Positions 16,890 through 25,381 of a stretch of DNA of 64,000 bases are shown here, in pieces (positions within the stretch are counted from its first letter, which is position 1; every line of letters begins with the position of its first letter). Made by a program: the position numbers and the translations under genes. The stretch lies in NCBI RefSeq assembly GCF_029894335.1, contig NZ_JARXZC010000030.1, positions 1 through 64,000 of the forward strand, in the 5' to 3' direction. The notes beneath the pieces were generated by a model. That model ran no database searches, had not been told where the DNA came from, and saw only the letters and a list, made by a program, of their open reading frames with translations. This stretch comes from Kitasatospora sp. MAP5-34. GTDB lineage: Bacteria; Actinomycetota; Actinomycetes; Streptomycetales; Streptomycetaceae.

Positions 16890-18280
16890 CAGCCGACCCG
16901 GCGCAGAAGGACCTTTCCAAGACCGCCTACGACCACCTGTGGATGCACTTCACCCGCATGTCGTCGTACGAGAACTCCCCCGTACCGACCATCGTCAAGG
17001 GCGAGGGCACGTACATCTGGGACTCCAACGGCAAGAAGTACCTCGACGGCCTCGCCGGCCTGTTCGTGGTCAACGCCGGCCACGGCCGGCGCGAGCTTGC
17101 CGAGGTGGCCGCCAAGCAGGCCGCCGAGCTGGCCTTCTTCCCGGTGTGGAGCTACGCCCACCCGAAGGCCATCGAGCTGGCCGAGCGCCTCGCCAACTAC
17201 GCCCCGGGCGACCTGAACAAGGTCTTCTTCTCCACCGGTGGCGGCGAGGCCGTCGAGACCGCCTGGAAGCTGGCCAAGCAGTTCTTCAAGCTGACCGGCA
17301 AGCCGACCAAGCACAAGGTCATCTCGCGGGCCGTCGCCTACCACGGCACCCCGCAGGGCGCCCTCTCCATCACCGGCCTGCCGGGCCTGAAGGCCCCGTT
17401 CGAGCCGCTGGTGCCGGGCACCTTCCGCGCCCCGAACACCAACATCTACCGCGCCCCGGCGTTCCTCGAGAGCGCCGACGGCACGGTCGACCCCGAGGCG
17501 TACGGCCGCTGGTGCGCCGACGAGATCGAGGTCGCGATCCTCAACGAGGGCGCCGACACCGTCGCCGCCGTCTTCCTGGAGCCGGTGCAGAACGCCGGTG
17601 GCTGCTTCCCGCCGCCGCCCGGGTACTTCCAGCGCGTGCGCGAGATCTGCGACCGCCACGACGTGCTGCTCGTCTCGGACGAGGTCATCTGTGCCTTCGG
17701 CCGCCTGGGCACCATGTTCGGCGCCGACAAGTTCGGCTACCAGCCCGACATGATCACCTGCGCCAAGGGCATGACCTCGGGTTACTCCCCGATCGGCGCC
17801 ACGATCATCTCGGACCGCCTGGCGGAGCCGTTCTACAAGGGTGACAACACCTTCCTGCACGGCTACACCTTCGGTGGCCACCCGGTCTCCTCGGCGGTGG
17901 CACTGGCCAACCTCGACATCTTCGAGCGCGAGGGCCTGAACCAGAAGGTCCTGGACAACGAGTCCGCCTTCCTCGGCACCCTGAACAAGCTGCGCGACCT
18001 GCCGATCGTCGGCGACGTGCGTGGCAACGGGTACTTCTACGGCATCGAGCTCGTGAAGGACAAGGTCACCAAGGAGTCGTTCAACGACGACGAGGTCGAG
18101 CGCGTGCTCTACGGCTTCCTGTCGAAGGCGCTCTTCGACAACGGCCTGTACTGCCGCGCCGACGACCGTGGCGACCCGGTCATCCAGCTGGCTCCGCCGC
18201 TGATCTCCGACCAGTCGACCTTCGACGAGATCGAGCAGATCCTGCGGGTCAGCCTGACCGACGCCTGGGCCAAGATCTGA
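16886..18280 (+). CDS. class III aminotransferase (polyamine/beta-alanine:pyruvate type)
   Basis: A 464-residue PLP-dependent transaminase. Visible are the PLP Lys (294, in CAKGMTSGY), Asp265 in SDEV, and FFSTGGGEAVETAWK (about 114-128). It resembles enzymes that move amino groups from putrescine, cadaverine or beta-alanine to pyruvate. It is translationally coupled to the Lrp-type regulator. Together with the ALDHs it gives a transamination route parallel to the FAD oxidase route in the neighbouring operon. The substrate is inferred. Confidence 0.87.
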   Translation: MTADPAQKDLSKTAYDHLWMHFTRMSSYENSPVPTIVKGEGTYIWDSNGKKYLDGLAGLFVVNAGHGRRELAEVAAKQAAELAFFPVWSYAHPKAIELAERLANYAPGDLNKVFFSTGGGEAVETAWKLAKQFFKLTGKPTKHKVISRAVAYHGTPQGALSITGLPGLKAPFEPLVPGTFRAPNTNIYRAPAFLESADGTVDPEAYGRWCADEIEVAILNEGADTVAAVFLEPVQNAGGCFPPPPGYFQRVREICDRHDVLLVSDEVICAFGRLGTMFGADKFGYQPDMITCAKGMTSGYSPIGATIISDRLAEPFYKGDNTFLHGYTFGGHPVSSAVALANLDIFEREGLNQKVLDNESAFLGTLNKLRDLPIVGDVRGNGYFYGIELVKDKVTKESFNDDEVERVLYGFLSKALFDNGLYCRADDRGDPVIQLAPPLISDQSTFDEIEQILRVSLTDAWAKI

Positions 18281-18308
18281 TCAGCTGATCTTTCTGTCCC
18301 ACTCTCCG

Positions 18309-18342
18309 CCGAAGGGCGGTCCCACAAGGGACCGCCCTTCGG
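18309..18342 (+). terminator. intrinsic terminator after aminotransferase
   Basis: A perfect 15-bp stem (18309-18323 with 18328-18342) has an ACAA loop and is followed by TGTTTTT. It is one of the clearest classical terminators in the window, 28 bases past the stop codon. Confidence 0.95.
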
Positions 18343-18476
18343 TGTTTTTCCGGACCCAACACGCCGGATTCGCGGCATTTTGCCCACTGATGGGTCAGTG
18401 TGCCGCAACCACAGGGCGACTCCGTCGTTCTAATCTGACGACTGTCATATCCCTCCAGCCACCAGGATGGAACCTC

Positions 18477-19205
18477 ATGTCAGCGGCCCCGCCCGACAAC
18501 GACGTGCTGTGGGCCCGGGGGATCGTCAAGTCCCACCACGGCACCCCCGCCCTGCGCGGCGTCTCGATCGGCATCCGGGTCGGCGAGGTGCTCGCCATCA
18601 CCGGCCCGCGCGGCTCCGGCAAGAGCACCCTGCTCGGCTGCCTCTCCGCCCTGCTACCGGTGGACGAGGGCGAGGTCTGGTTCAACAGCGCGCCCGTCCA
18701 CACCCTCGGCCGGGCCGGGCGGGAACGGCTGCGCCGCGACCGCTTCGGCTTCGTCGGCTCCGAACCGCACCTGGTACCGGAGCTGACGGCCCGGGAGAAC
18801 GTCGCCCTCCCCCTGCTGCTGGCCGGCGCCGGGCACAAGGCCGCCTACGCCGCCGCCGCCGAGTGGCTGGAGCGCCTGGACGTCGCCGACTGCGCCCCCC
18901 GCAGACCCGCCGAACTGATCCAGAGTCAGCGCCAGCGGATCGCCGTCGCCCGCGCGCTCGCCCCGCTGCCACCCGTGGTCTTCGCCGACGACCCGACCGC
19001 CCCACTGCACCGGGAGGCCCAGGAGCAGGTGCTGCGGATACTCGCCAGCGCCGCCCGCTCGCACCAGCTCACCCTGGTGCTCGCCACCCACGACCCGGAA
19101 CTTGCGCGCTACGCCGACCGCACGGTGGCCATGGTCGACGGCCGTCTGGCCGCACCGGTCGCCCCCGTGGTGCGCGGCGCCTCCGCCGTGTCGGCCGGGC
19201 GCTGA
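18477..19205 (+). CDS. ABC-type ATPase with degenerate motifs
   Basis: A 242-residue protein of the MacB/LolD-type ABC ATPase fold, encoded just ahead of a membrane partner. Walker A is intact (GPRGSGKST, 43-51) and the switch His is present (205, in ATHD). Three other motifs are altered: the Q-loop reads FVGSEP where FQ is expected (about 92-97), the signature reads LIQSQ instead of LSGGQ (148-152), and the catalytic Glu after Walker B is Asp (ADDPT, Asp172). It may bind ATP but hydrolyse it slowly, or act as a regulatory subunit. The ATG at 18477 follows AGGATGG. The cargo is unknown. Confidence 0.8.
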   Translation: MSAAPPDNDVLWARGIVKSHHGTPALRGVSIGIRVGEVLAITGPRGSGKSTLLGCLSALLPVDEGEVWFNSAPVHTLGRAGRERLRRDRFGFVGSEPHLVPELTARENVALPLLLAGAGHKAAYAAAAEWLERLDVADCAPRRPAELIQSQRQRIAVARALAPLPPVVFADDPTAPLHREAQEQVLRILASAARSHQLTLVLATHDPELARYADRTVAMVDGRLAAPVAPVVRGASAVSAGR

Positions 19206-19216
19206 GAGGGAGACCA

Positions 19217-20365
19217 GTGCTCTATCTCCGCCTGGCCCGGGGCTACCGGGTCGCCGACCTCGGCCGCTGGCTGCTCACCGCGACCGCCGCCGCCCTGGTC
19301 GCCGGCTTCCTGCTGCGCGCCCTCGGGCGCGCGCTCAGCCAGCCCGCCGGCGGCTCGCTGGTCCGGCTGCTCTGGTGCCTGCCGCCGCTCGCGGCGGTCG
19401 CCTGGTTCGCCGCCGTCGCGGCCCGGGCCGTCCCGGCCGGACGCCCCGAGCGGATCACCGGACTCACCGCCGCCGGAGCCGGCCCCACCAGGATCCGGGC
19501 CCTGATCGCCGGTGAGATCGCGCTCGCCTGCACCCTCGGCAGCCTGCTGACACTGCTGCTCTTCCTGGTGCTGCGCAACAACATCGCCGACGCCTCGCTC
19601 GCCCCGGAACTCGGCATGGGCGTCCCGCTGCCGCCCGCCGCCCCCGTGACCCTGCTGGCCCTGGTACCGCTGGTGGCCGGCCTCTCGGCCGCCGCCGCCG
19701 TCCCGGTCAGCGAGGCCCTGCCCGGCGGCGACTCCCCCGCAGCCGGCGCCTCGTTCGGCGCCCTACGGCTCGCCGTCCCCGCCGGCCTGGTGCTGGTCGG
19801 GCTGGCCCTGGAGCTGTACGGGCTGCGCCCGGGCGCGGCCGAGGACGGCCGCCCGATCCGGCTCCCCGCCGGACTCGGCTCGACCAGCCCCGCCGCCCTG
19901 ATCGGCTGGGCGCTCGCCGCGCTCGGCCTGGCGCTGCTCACCGCGCCGCTGCTGTCCTGGACCGGACAGCTGCTCGCCCTCGGCCGGCCCGCCCCGCTGC
20001 GACTGCTCGCCGGGCGAGGCCTGACGGCCGAGGCCGGGCGCCTCGGCACACCCCTGGCGGTGTTCACGCTCACCCTCGCGGTGCTGCTCACCGCCATCCG
20101 CTACTGGGTCGACAAGCCGGGCACCGCCGAGACGCTGCCGGCCGTCGAGGGCGCGCTGATCGTCGGCTGCGTGGTGGGCGCGGTGATCACCAGGATCACC
20201 GAGGTCCGCAACGCCCACCGGGGCGTGACCGCCGCACTGATCCAGCTCGGGACTGCTCCCCGGCTGCTGTTCGGCGCGGCCCTACTGCGTACGGCTGCCG
20301 CCGGCACCACCCTGCTGCTGACCGGCGGGCTCACGGCCGCACTGGCAGCGGGGGCGCTGAACTAA
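19217..20365 (+). CDS. ABC transporter membrane protein, FtsX-like
   Basis: A 382-residue integral membrane protein with about eight to ten hydrophobic segments. Residues about 80-115 (RITGLTAAGAGPTRIRALIAGE) resemble the cytoplasmic FtsX/MacB permease segment. It starts at GTG 19217 preceded by GAGGGAGA, 11 bases after the ATPase gene, so the two form a transporter pair. The function could be lipid or peptide export or an envelope regulatory role; nothing in the sequence decides this. Confidence 0.75.
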   Translation: MLYLRLARGYRVADLGRWLLTATAAALVAGFLLRALGRALSQPAGGSLVRLLWCLPPLAAVAWFAAVAARAVPAGRPERITGLTAAGAGPTRIRALIAGEIALACTLGSLLTLLLFLVLRNNIADASLAPELGMGVPLPPAAPVTLLALVPLVAGLSAAAAVPVSEALPGGDSPAAGASFGALRLAVPAGLVLVGLALELYGLRPGAAEDGRPIRLPAGLGSTSPAALIGWALAALGLALLTAPLLSWTGQLLALGRPAPLRLLAGRGLTAEAGRLGTPLAVFTLTLAVLLTAIRYWVDKPGTAETLPAVEGALIVGCVVGAVITRITEVRNAHRGVTAALIQLGTAPRLLFGAALLRTAAAGTTLLLTGGLTAALAAGALN

Positions 20366-20372
20366 CCCGCGC

Positions 20373-20446
20373 CAGGGGCGCGGGGAACTGCGCGCGCAAC
20401 CACGCAGCCTACCTAGCGCCCTGGTCGCACAGTCCCCCGCGCCCCG
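20373..20446. terminator. shared GC-rich inverted-repeat element between convergent genes
   Basis: Left arm GGGGCGCGGGG (20375-20385) pairs with CCCCGCGCCCC (20435-20445), and pairing extends over ACTG/CAGT with one mismatch. It lies between the ends of the plus-strand transporter gene and minus-strand rlmN and could terminate both. The 21 bases at 20373-20393 occur again, inverted, at 55385-55405 between another convergent pair. Confidence 0.65.
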
Positions 20447-20455
20447 CGGGGAGCC

Positions 20456-21556
20456 TCAGCCGGCAGCTGCAAGCTGGCCGCAGGCGCCGTCGATCTCCTG
20501 CCCACGGGTGTCACGGACGGTGGTCGGCACGCCGTGGGCCTGGAGGCGGCGGACGAACTCGCGCTCGTCCTCGGGGCGGGAGGCCGTCCACTTCGAGCCC
20601 GGGGTCGGGTTCAGCGGGATCAGGTTGACGTGCACCCGGTGGTTCTTGATCAGGCGGCCGAGCAGGTCGGCGCGCCACGCCTGGTCGTTGATGTCCTTGA
20701 TCAGCGCGTACTCGATGGAGATCCGGCGGCCGGACTTCTCCGCGTAGTTCCACGCCGCGTCAAGGACCTCGGAGACCTTCCAGCGGGTGTTCACCGGGAC
20801 GAGCTCGTCACGCAGCTCGTCGTCGGGGGCGTGCAGCGAGAGCGCGAGCCGTACGCTCAGCTCCTCGTCCGCCAGGCGGTTCATCGCGGGGACGAGGCCG
20901 ACCGTCGAGACGGTGATGCCGCGCTGCGACATCCCGAAGCCGTCCGGTGCCGGGTCGGTGAGGCGGCGGATCGCGGCCAGCACCCGGTTGAAGTTGGCCA
21001 GCGGCTCGCCCATGCCCATGAAGACGACGTTGGACAGCCGCGCCTCGCCGCCCGGGATCTCGCCGGACTTCAGCGCGCGCATACCGGCGCCGATCTGCTC
21101 GACGATCTCGGCGGTGGAGAGGTTGCGGGTCAGACCCGCCTGCCCGGTCGCGCAGAACGGGCAGTTCATGCCGCAGCCGGCCTGCGAGCTGATGCACATG
21201 GTGACCCGGTCGGGGTACCGCATCAGGACGGACTCGACCAGCACGCCGTCGAAGAGCTTCCACAGCGTCTTGCGGGTCGTGTCGTCGTCGCAGGAGACGT
21301 GTCGGACGACCGACATCAGCTCGGGCAGCAGCGCCTCGGTCAGCTTGTCGCGGCTGGCGGCCGGGATGTCCGTCCACTCGGTCGGGTCGTTCGACATCCG
21401 GCCGAAGTAGTGGTTCGACAGCTGCTTGGCGCGGAACGGCTGCTCGCCCAGCTCGGCGACGGCCTCCTTGCGCTGGGCAGGGCTGAGGTCGGCAAGGTGT
21501 CGCGGGGGCTTGGCGCCACGCGGCGCGACAAAGGTCAGTTCTCCGGGTACAGGCAT
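20456..21556 (-). CDS. rlmN: dual-specificity RNA methyltransferase RlmN
   Basis: A 366-residue radical SAM enzyme that methylates C2 of adenine 2503 in 23S rRNA and of A37 in some tRNAs. The 4Fe-4S cysteines are in CGMNCPFC (128, 132, 135), and the second catalytic Cys is near the C-terminus (about 359, in GACGQL). SQAGCGMNC and the phosphate-binding GMGEPLAN block are typical. It is monocistronic here, separated from cdsA upstream by a terminator. Confidence 0.95.
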   Translation of the reverse strand: MPVPGELTFVAPRGAKPPRHLADLSPAQRKEAVAELGEQPFRAKQLSNHYFGRMSNDPTEWTDIPAASRDKLTEALLPELMSVVRHVSCDDDTTRKTLWKLFDGVLVESVLMRYPDRVTMCISSQAGCGMNCPFCATGQAGLTRNLSTAEIVEQIGAGMRALKSGEIPGGEARLSNVVFMGMGEPLANFNRVLAAIRRLTDPAPDGFGMSQRGITVSTVGLVPAMNRLADEELSVRLALSLHAPDDELRDELVPVNTRWKVSEVLDAAWNYAEKSGRRISIEYALIKDINDQAWRADLLGRLIKNHRVHVNLIPLNPTPGSKWTASRPEDEREFVRRLQAHGVPTTVRDTRGQEIDGACGQLAAAG

Positions 21557-21582
21557 GGTTGTTCCAGTGTCGCAGATGGCGA

Positions 21583-21610
21583 AAGCCCCGGACGCAAGCG
21601 TCCGGGGCTT
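21583..21610 (-). terminator. terminator after cdsA
   Basis: A perfect 13-bp stem (21583-21595 with 21598-21610) with a 2-base loop lies between the cdsA stop (21629) and the rlmN start (21556) on the minus strand. Confidence 0.85.
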
Positions 21611-21628
21611 CCCTGTGCAGGGGCGCTG

Positions 21629-22723
21629 TCAGGTACCGACGAAGGCCGCCAGCAGCAGCCAGACCACCGGGGCGGTCGGCAGCAGCGAGTCCAGCCGGTC
21701 CATGATGCCGCCGTGACCGGGCAGCAGCGTGCCCATGTCCTTGATGCCGAGGTCGCGCTTGATCATCGACTCGGCGAGGTCCCCGAGGGTCGCCGTGACG
21801 GCCGCGCAGCCGCCCAGGATCAGGCCCTGCCACCAGGTGCCGTCGTCGATGACGTACTGCATCAGCAGCGCGCCCGCCAGCATCGAGAGACCGATGCCGC
21901 CGGCCAGGCCCTCGCGGGTCTTGCCGGGGCTGATCGTCGGCGCCAGCTTGTTCTTGCCGAACTTGTACCCGACCGCGTACGCCCCGGTGTCACTGCAGAT
22001 GGTGACGATCAGGAAGAGCACGATCCGCTGCGGGCCGTCGTCGGCCGCCAGCATCAGGGCCACGAAGGTGGCCAGGAAGGGCACGTAGAACGCGGTGAAG
22101 ATCCCTGCCGTTATGTCGCGCAGGTAGTTCTCCGGCGGCTCGCTCATCCGCCAGACCATCACCGCCAGCCCGGTCAGGGCCAGCGCGGCGGCGGCCCACT
22201 GGGCACCGCCCCAGTAGCCGGACGCCAGCATCGCGACGCTGCCGACCGCCAGCGGGACGAGCGGGACGTTGATCCCCTTGCGCTCCGTCAGCCGACTGGT
22301 CAGCTCCCGGACGCCCACCACGACAGCCGCCGCCACGACGAGCAGGAACAGCACCTTCACCACGAACAGCGAGGCGATGATCACGGCACCGAGGCCGACC
22401 CCTACCCCTATCGCGGCCTGCAGGTTGCGGCCACCGCGTTGCTTGCGGGGCGGCTGGTCGGGCTGGGCCACGGGTGTCTCCTGCCCTGGGGCGGACGGCG
22501 GTGCGGGGTGCTGCCCGCGCTGATCGGGCGTGGTCTCCTGGACAGAGGGCATGAACTGAGTCTGTGCCACCGAGGTACCTCGGTACACCGAAGCCCGCTG
22601 CGAGTGACCCGTTTGGTGTCCGCTCTCCGGAGCCGGGAGCCGGGGGTCACCCGCAGCGACGGGTGCCGGGGCGAGGTGGTGAGCTGTGCCCCCGAGGCCA
22701 GGGGCGTCAGGGGCGTCGTTCAT
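21629..22723 (-). CDS. cdsA: phosphatidate cytidylyltransferase
   Basis: A 364-residue membrane enzyme that makes CDP-diacylglycerol from phosphatidic acid and CTP, the branch point of phospholipid synthesis. About eight transmembrane helices follow a Pro/Gln-rich cytoplasmic N-terminal extension of some 95 residues. The family signature is complete near the C-terminus (KRDLGIKDMGTLLPGHGG, then MDRLDS). Its ATG overlaps the frr stop by one base, so the two are coupled. The long N-terminal extension is, as I recall, usual in streptomycetes. Confidence 0.93.
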   Translation of the reverse strand: MNDAPDAPGLGGTAHHLAPAPVAAGDPRLPAPESGHQTGHSQRASVYRGTSVAQTQFMPSVQETTPDQRGQHPAPPSAPGQETPVAQPDQPPRKQRGGRNLQAAIGVGVGLGAVIIASLFVVKVLFLLVVAAAVVVGVRELTSRLTERKGINVPLVPLAVGSVAMLASGYWGGAQWAAAALALTGLAVMVWRMSEPPENYLRDITAGIFTAFYVPFLATFVALMLAADDGPQRIVLFLIVTICSDTGAYAVGYKFGKNKLAPTISPGKTREGLAGGIGLSMLAGALLMQYVIDDGTWWQGLILGGCAAVTATLGDLAESMIKRDLGIKDMGTLLPGHGGIMDRLDSLLPTAPVVWLLLAAFVGT

Positions 22724-23289
22724 CAGACCTCGAGCAGCTCGGCTTCCTTGTGCTTCAGCAGCTCGTCCACCATCGCCACGTACTTCGCGGTGGTGTCGTC
22801 GAGCTCCTTCTCGGCGCGACGAGCCTCGTCCTCGCCGACCTCCTTGTCCTTCACCAGCTTGTCCAGGCCGTCCTTGGCCTTGCGGCGGACCGACCGGATC
22901 GAGATCTTGGAGTCCTCAGCCTTGTTGCGGGCGACCTTGATGTAGTCCCGGCGGCGGTCCTGGGTCAGCTCGGGGAAGGTCACCCGGATGATCGAGCCGT
23001 CGTTGGACGGGTTGACGCCGAGGTCGGAGTCACGGATCGCCTGCTCGATGTTGCGCAGCGCGCTCTTGTCGAACGGCGAGACGATCGCCATCCGCGGCTC
23101 CGGCACGGAGAACGAGGCGAGCTGGTTGATCGGCGTGATGGCGCCGTAGTAGTCCGCGACGATCTTGGCGAACATGGCGGGGTGCGCCCGCCCGGTGCGG
23201 ATGGCCGCGAAGTCGTCCTTGGCGACGACGACGGCCTTCTCCATCTTCTCCTCGGCCTCGAGGAGGATCTCTTCGATCGCTTCGCTCAC
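22723..23289 (-). CDS. frr: ribosome recycling factor
   Basis: A 188-residue cytoplasmic protein that, with EF-G, splits the post-termination ribosome. The standard length and conserved blocks (RTGRAHPAMF, ITPINQLASFSVPEPR, and the RVTFPELTQDRRRDY region) are present. The GTG start at 23289 follows AGGGAGC. It sits in the conserved tsf-pyrH-frr-cdsA order and overlaps cdsA by one base. Confidence 0.96.
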   Translation of the reverse strand: MSEAIEEILLEAEEKMEKAVVVAKDDFAAIRTGRAHPAMFAKIVADYYGAITPINQLASFSVPEPRMAIVSPFDKSALRNIEQAIRDSDLGVNPSNDGSIIRVTFPELTQDRRRDYIKVARNKAEDSKISIRSVRRKAKDGLDKLVKDKEVGEDEARRAEKELDDTTAKYVAMVDELLKHKEAELLEV

Positions 23290-23385
23290 TGTCTGCTCCC
23301 TGTCCGGTACATCTGCTGTTGTCCCGTTCCGGTGCCCCGGACGGCTGATTGCTGCCCCGCTGACGGTCGCGAGGCTGATGGCTGG

Positions 23386-24141
23386 TCAGGCCCGGGCGGA
23401 ATCCTGGCTGATGAGTGTGCCGATCTTCTCACCCTTCACCGCACGGGCGATATTGCCCTCGGCCAGCAGCTCGAAGACCAGCATCGGCAAGCTGTTGTCC
23501 TTGCACAGCGTGATCGCGGTCAGGTCGGCCACCTTGAGGTCGCGCGAGATCACCTCGGTGTAGTCGAGCGCGTCGAACTTCACCGCACCGGGGGTGGTCT
23601 TCGGGTCGGCGTCGTACACGCCGTCCACGCCGTTCTTGCCCATCAGCAGCACCTCGGCATGGATCTCGAGGGCACGCTGGACGGCGGTGGTGTCGGTGGA
23701 GAAGTACGGCATGCCCATACCCGCACCGAAGATGACCACGCGGCCCTTCTCCAGGTGGCGCACGGCACGCAGCGGCAGGTACGGCTCGGCGACCTGGCCC
23801 ATGGTGATGGCGGTCTGGACCCGGGTCTCGATGCCTTCCTTGATCAGGAAGTCCTGCAGCGCCAGGCAGTTCATCACAGTGCCGAGCATGCCCATGTAGT
23901 CGGAGCGGGCCCGGTCCATGCCGCGGACCTGGAGCTCGGCACCACGGAAGAAGTTTCCGCCGCCGATCACCACGGCGACCTCGGTACCCTCGCGCACAAC
24001 GGTGGCGATCTCTCGGGCGATCTTGTGCACGACGTCCGGGTCGACACCGAGCCCGCCGCCACCGGCGAACGCCTCACCGGACAGCTTGAGCAGAACGCGG
24101 CGGCGCGTCACGTCCTGCGCGGTCTCCTGCGTCTCCTGCAT
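23386..24141 (-). CDS. pyrH: uridylate kinase
   Basis: A 251-residue UMP kinase of the amino-acid kinase fold, converting UMP to UDP in pyrimidine synthesis. LKLSGEAF near the N-terminus, GGGNFFRG (about 60) and the NGVDGVYDADP block are visible. I preferred the ATG at 24141, which has GGAGAAG directly upstream, over an in-frame ATG at 24159 that lies inside that purine-rich stretch. A large hairpin separates it from tsf. Confidence 0.95.
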   Translation of the reverse strand: MQETQETAQDVTRRRVLLKLSGEAFAGGGGLGVDPDVVHKIAREIATVVREGTEVAVVIGGGNFFRGAELQVRGMDRARSDYMGMLGTVMNCLALQDFLIKEGIETRVQTAITMGQVAEPYLPLRAVRHLEKGRVVIFGAGMGMPYFSTDTTAVQRALEIHAEVLLMGKNGVDGVYDADPKTTPGAVKFDALDYTEVISRDLKVADLTAITLCKDNSLPMLVFELLAEGNIARAVKGEKIGTLISQDSARA

Positions 24142-24221
24142 GGACTTCTCCTTCTCCACCTACTGGTTCACAGGCCAGGCTGCCGGCCGGGGGTGCCGGG
24201 CCTCGGACCTGCGCGTACACG

Positions 24222-24280
24222 CGAGGAGGCCACTGCCGCGGGAACCGGTAACGGTGTCCTGCACGGCAATGGCCTCCTCG
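24222..24280 (-). terminator. large hairpin between tsf and pyrH
   Basis: Arms 24222-24238 and 24264-24280 are complementary over 17 bases with one G-U pair, around a 25-base loop that itself can form a small stem (ACCG/CGGT). It lies 80-140 bases before the pyrH start. It may be a terminator for rpsB-tsf or a control element of pyrH. Confidence 0.7.
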
Positions 24281-24412
24281 TCGTTCATGGTGCCGACGTG
24301 GCCCGCCCTTTGACAGAGTGGCGCTGGATGAGCCCGATCGGCGCGTTCCGGGCCACCCTGCTGGGGAGCCTGGCGATTCCTACCTTAGGCGGGAAGCGCG
24401 GTGGAACGTGGG

Positions 24413-25252
24413 TCAGGCACCGACGCGGAAGCGGGCGAAACGCTTGAGGGCGACGCCGTTCTCCTCGAGGACCTTGGCGACCGACTTCTTGTTGTCCTTC
24501 GCGAAGGCCTGCTCCAGAACGGAGTTCTCCTTGACGAAGCCGGTGATGCGACCCTCGACGATGCGCTCCAGCGCGGCCTCGGGCTTGCCCTCCTCGCGGG
24601 CGGTGGCCTCGGCAACGCGACGCTCGTTCGCGATGTCCTCGGCGGGGATGTCCTCGCGGGACAGGTACTTCGGCGCGAACGCGGCGATGTGCTGCGCGAC
24701 GTCCTTCGCGACCTCGGCGTTCTCCTTGTCGAGCTCGACGAGGACGCCGATGGCCGGCGGGAGGTCCGGGTCGGTCTTGTGCAGGTAGACCGCGACGAAG
24801 CCGTCGCCGTCGAACTGCGCGAAGCGACGGAGGACGATCTTCTCGCCCAGGTTCGCGTTGGCCTCGTCCACGAACTGCTGGACGGTCTTGCCGGCCTCGA
24901 TCTCGGAAGCCAGCGCGGCATCCAGGTCGGCCGGGGAGGTGGCGGCGACGTGCGCGGCGATCGCGTTGGCGACCTCGACGAACTTGCCACCCTTGGCGAC
25001 GAAGTCGGTCTCGCAGTTCAGCTCGACCAGCACGCCGGACTTGCCGTCCTCGGCGATGAGGGAGGAGACGGCGCCGTTGGAGGCGTCACGGCCCTCGCGC
25101 TTGGCAACGCCCTTCTGGCCCTTGATGCGCAGGATCTCGACAGCCTTGTCGACGTCGCCCGCGGCCTCGTCCAGCGCCTTCTTGCAGTCCATCATGCCGG
25201 CGCCGGTGAGCTCACGGAGCTTCTTGACGTCCGCGGCGGAGATGTTCGCCAT
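24413..25252 (-). CDS. tsf: elongation factor Ts
   Basis: A 279-residue guanine-nucleotide exchange factor for EF-Tu. The N-terminal UBA-like domain with LRELTGAGMMDCKKAL (about 13-28) and the core motif LNCETDFVA (about 79-87) are visible. The ATG at 25252 gives the expected MANISAADVKK start; the open frame upstream only covers the intergenic hairpins. It follows rpsB, as in most bacteria. Confidence 0.97.
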   Translation of the reverse strand: MANISAADVKKLRELTGAGMMDCKKALDEAAGDVDKAVEILRIKGQKGVAKREGRDASNGAVSSLIAEDGKSGVLVELNCETDFVAKGGKFVEVANAIAAHVAATSPADLDAALASEIEAGKTVQQFVDEANANLGEKIVLRRFAQFDGDGFVAVYLHKTDPDLPPAIGVLVELDKENAEVAKDVAQHIAAFAPKYLSREDIPAEDIANERRVAEATAREEGKPEAALERIVEGRITGFVKENSVLEQAFAKDNKKSVAKVLEENGVALKRFARFRVGA

Positions 25253-25294
25253 GGTGTGAATCTCTTCTCGCGTCTCGCGTGTCTGCGTGGGGTT

Positions 25295-25324
25295 GTGCCA
25301 GGGCTGGTGGTTCAGCCCTGGCAC
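25295..25324 (-). terminator. rpsB-tsf intergenic hairpin (tsf-proximal)
   Basis: A perfect 12-bp stem (25295-25306 with 25313-25324) with a 6-base loop, 40-70 bases before the tsf start. With the next hairpin it forms a tandem that would reduce but not abolish transcription into tsf. Confidence 0.8.
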
Positions 25325-25330
25325 GGGAGA

Positions 25331-25369
25331 GAGGGGCACCTACCGGTGTCGTACCGGCGAGTGCCCCTC
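25331..25369 (-). terminator. rpsB-tsf intergenic hairpin (rpsB-proximal)
   Basis: A 9-bp outer stem (GAGGGGCAC / GTGCCCCTC) encloses a 5-bp inner stem (CCGGT/ACCGG), 13 bases past the rpsB stop. I recall that an attenuator-like structure has been described between rpsB and tsf in streptomycetes; the sequence here fits that. Confidence 0.75.
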
Positions 25370-25381
25370 ACCCTTGGTACG

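Noticed and set aside
20534..22945. 803-codon plus-strand frame across rlmN and cdsA
   Set aside because: It is antisense to two well-supported genes and has no recognisable domain.
24300..24345. TTGACA-like plus-strand promoter in the tsf-pyrH gap
   Set aside because: No plus-strand gene lies downstream and no suitable -10 element follows at 17 bases.
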